From NCBI GenBank assembly GCA_024401945.1, contig JAKSKC010000063.1, positions 1-7,862 on the forward strand: a stretch of 7,862 nt of DNA, in the 5' to 3' direction. Each line of letters starts with the position of its first letter. Positions within the stretch are counted from its first letter, which is position 1. The notes below the pieces were generated by a model. It did no database searches. It had not been told where the DNA came from and saw only the letters and a program-made list of their open reading frames with translations. Of this stretch, positions 1 to 5,804 are shown piece by piece. The stretch is from Bacteroidales bacterium (lineage in GTDB: Bacteria; Bacteroidota; Bacteroidia; Bacteroidales; UBA932). Position numbers and translations under genes: made by a program.

Positions 1-191
1 GGGTCATAGAAACATCCGGTATTGAGGTCCTCCAGGGCCTGGTCGACGCAGGCGGGCTCCAGGAGCATCGCTCCGAGCACGGCTTTCTCTACGTCAAGAG
101 CCTGAGGGGGTTTATTACCCATCTCAAGCCCCAGGACGTCAAGGTTGACATTGTCAGCCTTTCTGCTGCCGCGCGCTTTCTGCTCCGCCAT
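1..191 (-). CDS. dnaB: Replicative DNA helicase DnaB, N-terminal fragment (cut by left window edge)
   Basis: This is the first 63 codons of DnaB, the hexameric helicase that unwinds DNA at the replication fork and recruits primase. Residues 1-27 are a polar, partly basic tail. Residues 28-63 match the start of the DnaB N-terminal domain: PPQALDVEKAVLGAM (28-42) corresponds to the family pattern PPxxxEAExAVLGA, and it is followed by LLEP and, at 61-63, FYD. The ATP-binding RecA-like domain lies outside the window. The ATG at 191-189 was chosen because it comes 3 nt after the stop of the zinc-ribbon gene and because Bacteroidota DnaB proteins commonly have such a tail. An internal ATG (residue 24, 122-120) would also leave the conserved part intact. 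No promoter is visible directly in front, so it is probably co-transcribed with the zinc-ribbon gene. Identification rests on the N-terminal motif only. Confidence 0.87.
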   Translation of the reverse strand, partial: MAEQKARGSRKADNVNLDVLGLEMGNKPPQALDVEKAVLGAMLLEPACVDQALEDLNTGCFYD

Positions 192-194
192 ATT

Positions 195-1010
195 TTATTC
201 CCCGATGATGCTGCTGCCGACAAGAATGCGTCCGCCGTGCTCGCAGATGACCAGTTTCTTGCCTGGTTCACTCTCTATTATGCGCTGTGGGGTGATGGTG
301 CTGAAGCATCCTCCGCAACTGTCAGAATTGTAGACCGGAACTACCGCGAGATGATTGTGGACACTGTTCCTGATGCGCTCGTACGCGCTGATGGTGCGCT
401 CGTCGATCTTGTCGGCGCAGGCCTTCCTTGTAGCCTGGAGCTTCTTTTCCTCGGCGGAAGTGGATTCAACGATGGTGGCAAGCTCCTCGTTCTTGATCGC
501 GAGGTCATCCTTGCGTGCGGCAAGCACCTCCTCGAGCCTTTCCACCTCGGCCTCCTTGGCCTGGATGGACTCCTTCGCCTCCCTGATGTTCTTCTCGCAG
601 ATCATCCTCTCGAGGTTCATGTTCTCGAGTTCCTTGTTGATGGAGTCGTATTCACGGCTGTTGGCTATGTTCCCGAGCTGGTTCTGGTACTTCTCTATCT
701 CGGAATCGATACCTGTGATGGATTCGCCTGCGAGCTTGATGGACTCTTCATATCCGCTGATGAGTTCCCTGACGTGGGCCATCTTCGCCTCGATTGAAGC
801 GACCTCATCCTCAAGTTCCGCAACCTCCCCCGGAAGTTCTCCACGGAGCTGAACGATCTTTTCGATAGCGTTGTCAGCCGCCTGAAGCGCAGCGAGGACC
901 TTCAATTTATCCTCGATGTCCTCTGCGGAAGCGAAATTTTTCTGAAGCGATACGAAAGTTTCCTTCTCGTCGATAGGAGCCTGGAACTTCTTGTTTTTTG
1001 TGCTAGCCAT
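195..1010 (-). CDS. Coiled-coil protein with C4-type zinc ribbon (DUF164/zf-RING_7 family), one ligand missing
   Basis: The protein has 271 residues. About residues 35-210 are highly charged heptad-like helices (long E/K/L/A runs) that should form an antiparallel coiled-coil hairpin. They include the family-type segment NSREYDSINKE at 117-127. The C-terminus is a zinc ribbon with CGGC at 232-235 followed by CEHGGRIL at 256-263. Relatives include Helicobacter HP0958 (FlgZ) and chlamydial CT398. The family is thought to act as a nucleic-acid- or protein-binding adaptor, and its role in Bacteroidota is not known. The second knuckle normally reads CxxCGR. Here the fourth cysteine is Gly259 (codon GGC at 236-234), so only Cys232, Cys235 and Cys256 remain, with His258 as a possible substitute ligand. 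The gene starts about 30 nt after a promoter box and ends 3 nt before dnaB, so the two are likely co-expressed. The family assignment is firm and the function is open. Confidence 0.85.
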   Translation of the reverse strand: MASTKNKKFQAPIDEKETFVSLQKNFASAEDIEDKLKVLAALQAADNAIEKIVQLRGELPGEVAELEDEVASIEAKMAHVRELISGYEESIKLAGESITGIDSEIEKYQNQLGNIANSREYDSINKELENMNLERMICEKNIREAKESIQAKEAEVERLEEVLAARKDDLAIKNEELATIVESTSAEEKKLQATRKACADKIDERTISAYERIRNSVHNHLAVVPVYNSDSCGGCFSTITPQRIIESEPGKKLVICEHGGRILVGSSIIGE

Positions 1011-1041
1011 ATATCTCTGTATTCTAAAATAGTGCGAAATG

Positions 1042-1049
1042 CAAAGTTA
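1042..1049 (-). promoter_or_regulatory. Bacteroidota-type -7 promoter box for the zinc-ribbon/dnaB unit
   Basis: On the minus strand this reads TAACTTTG, an exact fit to the Bacteroidota sigma-70 -7 consensus TAnnTTTG, and it is followed by CA as is common. It lies in the only sizeable gap of the minus-strand gene series (1011-1067) and leaves about 31 nt to the ATG at 1010. No clear TTTG-type -33 box is seen 19-21 nt upstream, where the sequence around 1076-1068 reads CGCTGTAG. Strength is therefore uncertain. It implies that the zinc-ribbon gene and dnaB have a start of their own, separate from the M23/MerR operon. Confidence 0.6.
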
Positions 1050-1067
1050 GAAATTTTTCCGTGAATT

Positions 1068-1385
1068 CTACAGCGTTTTTCTTATTTCCACAAGCTGCGA
1101 ACGAATCTCCTTCAGGGAATCGAGGGCTTTCACCGCCCTGTCCACTGAAGAACGGCCGGCAGAGAGCTGTTTTGTCGCCCCTTCGATGGTCAGGCCGTCG
1201 ATTTTGAGCAGGTGCCTGACCTGCTTCAGGGTCTCGATGTCCTCCGCCGTGTACTGCCTGTTTCCCTTGGCCGTACGGCGCGGTTTGATGAATTTCTCGA
1301 ATGTGTTTGACCAGAAGCGCACTGCAGAAACGTTCTCCCCGAGCTGTTCAGCAACCTCGCTGATCGTAAAGTACAATTTATCCAT
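1068..1385 (-). CDS. Small MerR-family transcriptional regulator
   Basis: The protein has 105 residues. Residues 7-29 form a MerR-type helix-turn-helix (TISEVAEQLG, then the recognition segment SAVRFWSNTF). The wing follows at about 34-51 (KPRRTAKGNRQYTAEDIE), and then the second helix pair at 52-75 with the GLTIEGA motif typical of MerR. Residues 76-105 are a short amphipathic helix that probably serves as the dimer coil. There is no C-terminal effector domain and no cysteine or metal-binding motif, so no inducer can be named. It is much smaller than metal- or drug-sensing MerR proteins, but small MerR proteins beside M23 peptidases are usual in Bacteroidota. It begins 3 nt after the stop of the second M23 gene, so it is the last gene of that operon. 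It may regulate the operon, but no operator repeat was recognised. The regulator class is secure and the target is unknown. Confidence 0.88.
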   Translation of the reverse strand: MDKLYFTISEVAEQLGENVSAVRFWSNTFEKFIKPRRTAKGNRQYTAEDIETLKQVRHLLKIDGLTIEGATKQLSAGRSSVDRAVKALDSLKEIRSQLVEIRKTL

Positions 1386-1388
1386 ATC

Positions 1389-2216
1389 CTAATTCATTGA
1401 TTGTTCGGTGTTTTCGGCCATATACAGGAAATATGCGTATTCCGTCGGCACAACTGAGGCGAAGCAGTGGTCCATCGGGTCGAGGATGACCCCGTCCCTC
1501 TCCAGTTCGTAGTGCAGGTGAGGTATGAAGGCCGCTCCGGCCATTCCGACGGAGGCGATTCTGTCCCCGGCCTTCACCAGGGTCCCCTTGTGTACCTTGA
1601 TGTCGGATACGTAGACGTACCTGCTCACGTACCTGCCGTTGTGTATTATCTCTATGAACTTGCCCTGCACCCTTTCCGAATGCCCCACCCTGATCACGAC
1701 CCCGTCGGCCGAAGCAAGCACATCCGATCCCAGGGGGACTATGAAATCCATCCCATCGTGACGCATGTTCATCTTGTACACGAGGTTGTACTTCTCCCCT
1801 ACCGATGCTCCCGCCTGGGCATACGATATGTCCCGGACCGGGAAGCACATCGGAGGGACGGGCTCCTCCCCGGCGGCCAGGGTCCTGAATATCTCACTGA
1901 AGTTGTCCTCCACGGCAGCGGCATCCGCCTCCGCCTGGTCGAGGGAAGTCCCGGACGGTATCTCGAGAGCCCCGAGATCCGGAGCCTCGGTGCCGAATAT
2001 GTCCCTGTAGAGGTTGTCATCCCTGTACTGGAGCGACGCGACCGCATCCCTGATGAGCTGCTCCCTCTCGAGAATCTCCGGATACAGCTTGTTGTGCGCC
2101 CTGTTCCCCCTTGCGAGCAGCGACTCATATCCTCCGCTGAAAAGGAAGGACCCGGCGGCATAGAAAACCACCGTCAGGGCCAGGACGTACAATATGTATC
2201 TCAGTCTGCGGTTCAT
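1389..2216 (-). CDS. Membrane-anchored M23 (LytM-type) peptidase paralogue, active site incomplete
   Basis: The protein has 275 residues. It starts with a short basic N-terminus and one membrane anchor (about 7-26), so the rest should face the periplasm. A helical spacer carries the RDDNLYRDIFG motif (65-75) seen in Bacteroidota M23 proteins, followed by the LytM domain at about 135-245. M23 enzymes cut peptidoglycan peptide bridges with one zinc ion. Here the ligand set is present: His153 and Asp157 in HDGMD, and His235 in PHLHYE (232-237), with catalytic His233. The other catalytic histidine, in the family motif YAHL, is replaced: the sequence reads RYVYVS at 199-204, giving Tyr202. It may be a weak enzyme, or a non-enzymatic activator as EnvC/NlpD-like LytM proteins are. 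The start codon overlaps the stop of the upstream M23 gene by 4 nt (ATGA), which suggests translational coupling and matched amounts of the two proteins. Confidence 0.85.
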   Translation of the reverse strand: MNRRLRYILYVLALTVVFYAAGSFLFSGGYESLLARGNRAHNKLYPEILEREQLIRDAVASLQYRDDNLYRDIFGTEAPDLGALEIPSGTSLDQAEADAAAVEDNFSEIFRTLAAGEEPVPPMCFPVRDISYAQAGASVGEKYNLVYKMNMRHDGMDFIVPLGSDVLASADGVVIRVGHSERVQGKFIEIIHNGRYVSRYVYVSDIKVHKGTLVKAGDRIASVGMAGAAFIPHLHYELERDGVILDPMDHCFASVVPTEYAYFLYMAENTEQSMN

Positions 2217-3112
2217 TTCCCTCCCGTCATTTCAGCATAGTCATCGACGCTCATCGACAGATCCATATAGTTGAGCGGATCAACCTGTACATCCCTGAAG
2301 ATCACTTCGTAATGCAGGTGCGGACCGGTACTTTTGCCCGTGCTGCCCACGAATCCGACGACATCCCCCCTGCGCACAGTATCCCCTTCGCTCACATTCA
2401 TCCTGCTGAGGTGGGCGTATCTGGTTCTGTATCCGTATCCGTGATTGATCATCACCTCCCTGCCGTATCCTGCATATCTGCTGTCGGCGACCTCCACTAT
2501 ACCGTCCCCGGTGGCGTGTACAGGGTTTCCCCGGTCGGTTCCGAAGTCCTGTCCCCAGTGCATCCTGCCCCCTCCGTACACGGGATCCTCCCTCCAGCCG
2601 AACGGACTTGAGAGCGTGTAGGTCCCCTCCTTCGGGCGCAGAGGCGGGATCGAAGGGACCGCCGTCGCTATGTCGGACAGGTGCCTGGTGTATCCCCTGA
2701 CCTCGTCAAGGGCGTTGCTCTGGGCGCAGACCCTTCTGGAAAGGGCATCCATCCTTGACACCGTCTCCCGGAGGAATTCGGTTCCCGGAGTATCGGAATA
2801 CGGGCTTCTGCGAGTATCCGCGTAGGATGCAGCTTCCGGTCCGTCCGCTATGCAGTCAAGCCCGAAAGTCGTCCTGTACAGATTGTCGTCGCGCTCCTCG
2901 ACGTTCTCAAGCACTTTCTGGTAGCGGTCGAGCCTGCGGTTCACTTCGTCGAGCCTTGCTGTCCAGCCGGCGCTGACCTTGCGGAAGATCAAGGTGTGAG
3001 GAAGGACAACGGATTTCATCGAACTGGTCAGAAGAAGCAGGCCCCCGGCTATGACCAGAGCCGCCGCAACTGCGCTGACGTGATACAATATTTGTCCCGA
3101 TTTGACACCCAT
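2213..3112 (-). CDS. Membrane-anchored M23 family metallopeptidase (intact active site)
   Basis: The protein has 299 residues. Residues 1-10 are cytoplasmic, about 11-31 form a hydrophobic anchor, and 50-75 form a charged helix leading to RDDNLYRTTFG (74-84), the same motif as in the neighbouring paralogue. The LytM domain spans about 165-282 and has all expected residues: His185 and Asp189 (HWGQD), His234 in RYAHLS, and His265 and His267 in GPHLHYE. It is thus a probable zinc endopeptidase acting on peptidoglycan cross-links in the periplasm during growth or division. It opens the minus-strand operon with the second M23 gene and the MerR gene, and it diverges from alaS across 67 nt. The ATG at 3112 was chosen because it keeps the membrane anchor; the TTG codon for residue 9 is a possible alternative. 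Substrate specificity cannot be read from the sequence. Confidence 0.9.
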   Translation of the reverse strand: MGVKSGQILYHVSAVAAALVIAGGLLLLTSSMKSVVLPHTLIFRKVSAGWTARLDEVNRRLDRYQKVLENVEERDDNLYRTTFGLDCIADGPEAASYADTRRSPYSDTPGTEFLRETVSRMDALSRRVCAQSNALDEVRGYTRHLSDIATAVPSIPPLRPKEGTYTLSSPFGWREDPVYGGGRMHWGQDFGTDRGNPVHATGDGIVEVADSRYAGYGREVMINHGYGYRTRYAHLSRMNVSEGDTVRRGDVVGFVGSTGKSTGPHLHYEVIFRDVQVDPLNYMDLSMSVDDYAEMTGGK

Positions 3113-3119
3113 ATTCCCA

Positions 3120-3127
3120 CAAATATA
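3120..3127 (-). promoter_or_regulatory. -7 promoter box for the M23/M23/MerR operon
   Basis: The minus strand reads TATATTTG, an exact fit to the Bacteroidota -7 consensus TAnnTTTG. Only 7 nt separate it from the ATG at 3112, so transcription would start at or just before the start codon. No good -33 box is seen: the sequence at the expected distance (3150-3147) is TACA. It lies inside the 67-nt divergent gap, which is otherwise AT-rich and contains no gene. Confidence 0.5.
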
Positions 3128-3132
3128 CTCAT

Positions 3133-3161
3133 TTTGAGAAAAAAAGTGTATTGTAGTCTTT
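3133..3161 (+). promoter_or_regulatory. Tentative alaS promoter
   Basis: On the plus strand a TTTG (3133-3136) is followed after 17 nt by TAGTCTTTT (from 3154). These resemble the Bacteroidota -33 (TTTG) and -7 (TAnnTTTG) boxes, but the -7 element has one extra base and lacks the final G, and the spacing is slightly short. alaS must be transcribed from this gap because the gene on its left points away, but the exact boxes are a guess. The leader would be about 10-20 nt, too short for a riboswitch or T-box. No Shine-Dalgarno sequence precedes the ATG, as is usual in this phylum. Confidence 0.3.
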
Positions 3162-3179
3162 TAATAAATCAAACCGACT

Positions 3180-5804
3180 ATGACATCGAAAGAAATACGA
3201 AAGACCTTCCTGGATTTTTTTGCATCCAAGGGACACACCATCGTGCCTTCGGCACCCATTGTAGTCAAGAACGACCCGACACTGATGTTCACCAATGCCG
3301 GAATGAACCAGTTCAAGGATATTTTCCTGGGAAATTCGGAAGCGAAGTTCTTCCGCGCCGCGGATTCGCAGAAATGCCTTCGTGTGAGCGGAAAACACAA
3401 TGACCTTGAGGAGGTCGGACACGACACCTACCACCATACGATGTTCGAGATGCTGGGAAACTGGAGTTTCGGCGACTATTTCAAGGAGGAGGCCATCGAC
3501 TGGGCCTGGGAACTCCTCACCAAGGTTTACAAGATTGATGAGAAAATACTCTACGCCACCGTGTTCGAGGGTGACAAGGAAGACGGCACCCCTCTCGACG
3601 TGGAGGCCCGCCAGGCCTGGCTCAAGCATCTGCCTGCCGACCACATCATACTCGGCAACAAGCACGACAACTTCTGGGAGATGGGAGACACCGGCCCGTG
3701 CGGCCCGAGCTCCGAGATCCACGTGGACATCCGCAGCGAAGAGGAGAAGAAGGCCAGCGGACTGAGCGGAGCGGAGCTTGTCAACAAGTCCGACCCTCAC
3801 GTCATCGAGATCTGGAACCTTGTTTTCATGCAGAACCAGAGGATGGCTGACGGGCATCTGGTCAACCTCCCTGAGAAGAACATAGACACCGGTATGGGAT
3901 TCGAACGTCTCTGCGCGGTGCTCCAGGGAAAGAACAGCAACTACGACACCGACATCTTCACCGGACTCCTTGCCAGGATAGGTGAGATTTCCGGTTTCAA
4001 ATACGGACAGAGCGAGCAGACCGACATCGCCATGAGGGTCATCGCGGACCACATCAGGGCGATATCCTTCAGCATCTGCGACGGACAGCTCCCTTCAAAC
4101 GTCAAGGCCGGATACGTCATCAGACGAATCCTCCGCCGTGCCGTGAGATACGGCTACACCTTCCTCAACATCGAGGAACCTTTCCTCTGCAGGCTCGTCC
4201 CGCAGCTCATCGAGGATATGGGAGAGGCCTATCCTGAACTGGTTAAACAGCAGACGCTCATCGAGAACGTCATCCGCGAGGAGGAACTCGCCTTCATGCG
4301 CACCCTCGAGCGCGGCTGCAAGCTTCTCGACGAATGCCTGGAGAAGAGCAGCGGCAACAAGGTCATCTCCGGCATTGATGCCTTCACCCTCTACGACACC
4401 TTCGGATTCCCTATCGACCTTACGGGTCTCATAGCATCCGAACACGGTTTCACCGTAGATATGGAAGGCTTCCAGGCCGAGCTCCAGAAGCAGAAGGAAA
4501 GAGCCCGCCACGCCACAGCCAACGAATTCGGGGACTGGGTCGAGGTCTATCCGGGAGAGGTCCACTTCGTCGGATATGACGATGACAAGGCAGAGGGCGT
4601 AAGGCTTATGCGCTACCGTACCGTCGTCCAGAAGGGCAAGACCCTCTATCAGCTCGTGTTCAGATATACGCCTTTCTACGCGGAGAAGGGCGGACAGGTC
4701 GGGGATACCGGCTACATCGTTTCCGGAGACGGGGAGAAGATCGCAATCCTCAACACCGTCGAGGACAACAAGCTCACGATCCACATCGCCGAGAAGATTC
4801 CGGAGGACGTCAAGGACAGATTCAACCTCTACATAGACAAGGAACGCCGCACAAGGATCACCAACCATCACACGGCCACCCACCTTCTGGACCAGGCCCT
4901 CAGGGAGATACTTGGCAAGCACGTCGAGCAGAAGGGTTCGTTCGTGGGTCCTGACTACCTGCGCTTCGACTTCTCACATTTCAGCAAGATGACGGACGAG
5001 GAGCTCCTGGCAACGGAGAAGAGGGTGAACGAGCTTATCAGGCTCAACTCGAAGAAGGAGGAGAACCGCGTGGCCACGATGGCCGAGGCCCAGGAAATGG
5101 GAGCCATCGCACTGTTCGGGGAAAAATACGGAGAGCGCGTAAGGGTCATCAAGTTCGGTGATTCCGTGGAGCTCTGCGGAGGATGCCACGCCGAGGCCAC
5201 GGGAAACCTCGGATTCTTCAAGATCCTGTCCGAAAGTGCAGTGGCAGCCGGCGTAAGGCGCATCGAGGCTGTATGCGGCATCCCTGCTGACGAATATATC
5301 AGGAGCGAGGAGGACAAACTTGGCAAGGCCAGGGAACTGCTTGGAAACCCTCAGGACCTTCTCACTGCCATACAGAGGATTCTTGGAGAGAACAGCGAGC
5401 TCAGGAAGCAGGCGGATGAATTCGCAAAACAGAAGGCTGCGAACCTTGCAAAGAGACTTCTCGAGTCAGCAAGCTGCAGGAACGGAATAAATCTTGTTAC
5501 AATAAGTACGCTTTCAGGACTCGACGCCGACGCGGCCGCACTCCGCGAAGCTGCCGTCATACTCCAGAAGAGCAGTACGCTTACGGCCATTGCCGCGGGT
5601 TTCGCGGTTGAAGGCAAGCCTCAGCTGCTCCTTATGTATTCCGACGACCTCGTGAAGGCAGGACGGAATGCCGGAGCAGACATAAAGGATGCCGCAAAGC
5701 TCATCCAGGGCGGTGGCGGCGGACAGCCGGGTCTTGCTTCAGCCGGAGGACGCAATGCGGACAACCTGGCCGAAGCGCTCGGGAAATTAATTGAGAAAAT
5801 TTGA
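3180..5804 (+). CDS. alaS: Alanine--tRNA ligase
   Basis: Cytoplasmic class II aminoacyl-tRNA synthetase that uses ATP to join alanine to tRNA-Ala. At 874 residues it has the usual bacterial length. The catalytic domain covers about 1-240, with [15 protein letters not shown] (37-51), the [13 protein letters not shown] segment (94-106), [12 protein letters not shown] (169-180) and motif 3 GMGFERL (238-244). The tRNA-recognition domain follows (about 245-460; [13 protein letters not shown] at 286-298). The editing domain has [15 protein letters not shown] (497-511) and zinc ligands His563 and His567 (HHTATHLL) with Cys666 and His670 (CGGCH), and it would clear Ser- or Gly-tRNA-Ala. A helical linker (about 705-765) leads to the C-Ala/DHHA1 domain with the glycine loop [14 protein letters not shown] (844-857). 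All key residues are present. The ATG at 3180 gives the standard start ([14 protein letters not shown]). The stop TGA overlaps the next start (TTGA, 5801-5804), so the downstream permease-Fmt frame is probably in the same operon. Confidence 0.98.
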   Translation: MTSKEIRKTFLDFFASKGHTIVPSAPIVVKNDPTLMFTNAGMNQFKDIFLGNSEAKFFRAADSQKCLRVSGKHNDLEEVGHDTYHHTMFEMLGNWSFGDYFKEEAIDWAWELLTKVYKIDEKILYATVFEGDKEDGTPLDVEARQAWLKHLPADHIILGNKHDNFWEMGDTGPCGPSSEIHVDIRSEEEKKASGLSGAELVNKSDPHVIEIWNLVFMQNQRMADGHLVNLPEKNIDTGMGFERLCAVLQGKNSNYDTDIFTGLLARIGEISGFKYGQSEQTDIAMRVIADHIRAISFSICDGQLPSNVKAGYVIRRILRRAVRYGYTFLNIEEPFLCRLVPQLIEDMGEAYPELVKQQTLIENVIREEELAFMRTLERGCKLLDECLEKSSGNKVISGIDAFTLYDTFGFPIDLTGLIASEHGFTVDMEGFQAELQKQKERARHATANEFGDWVEVYPGEVHFVGYDDDKAEGVRLMRYRTVVQKGKTLYQLVFRYTPFYAEKGGQVGDTGYIVSGDGEKIAILNTVEDNKLTIHIAEKIPEDVKDRFNLYIDKERRTRITNHHTATHLLDQALREILGKHVEQKGSFVGPDYLRFDFSHFSKMTDEELLATEKRVNELIRLNSKKEENRVATMAEAQEMGAIALFGEKYGERVRVIKFGDSVELCGGCHAEATGNLGFFKILSESAVAAGVRRIEAVCGIPADEYIRSEEDKLGKARELLGNPQDLLTAIQRILGENSELRKQADEFAKQKAANLAKRLLESASCRNGINLVTISTLSGLDADAAALREAAVILQKSSTLTAIAAGFAVEGKPQLLLMYSDDLVKAGRNAGADIKDAAKLIQGGGGGQPGLASAGGRNADNLAEALGKLIEKI

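Noticed and set aside
237..797. Plus-strand open frame (186 codons) opposite the zinc-ribbon gene
   Set aside because: It is the complement of a coiled-coil gene. Its Leu/Val-rich, membrane-like look is an artefact of reading Glu/Lys-rich codons on the other strand.
1045..1061. Terminator hairpin after the MerR gene
   Set aside because: The short GAAAAATTTC symmetry has no GC-rich stem or following U run on the minus strand; it is too weak to call.
1467..2240. Plus-strand open frame (257 codons) opposite the second M23 gene
   Set aside because: Composition rich in His/Arg/Val/Pro with no domain; the M23 gene on the other strand has clear motifs and operon junctions.
3113..3179. T-box or riboswitch in front of alaS
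   Set aside because: The gap is only 67 nt, AT-rich and without a stable hairpin; T-box leaders are far longer and are not expected in this phylum.
3129..4052. Long minus-strand open frame (307 codons) antisense to alaS
   Set aside because: It mirrors the codon pattern of alaS on the other strand, shows no recognisable domain, and crosses the alaS promoter region. High-GC genes often leave such open antisense frames.
4095..4922. Minus-strand open frame (275 codons) antisense to alaS
   Set aside because: Same reason: it lies entirely inside alaS, with low-complexity Val/Leu/Glu/Asp composition and no motif.
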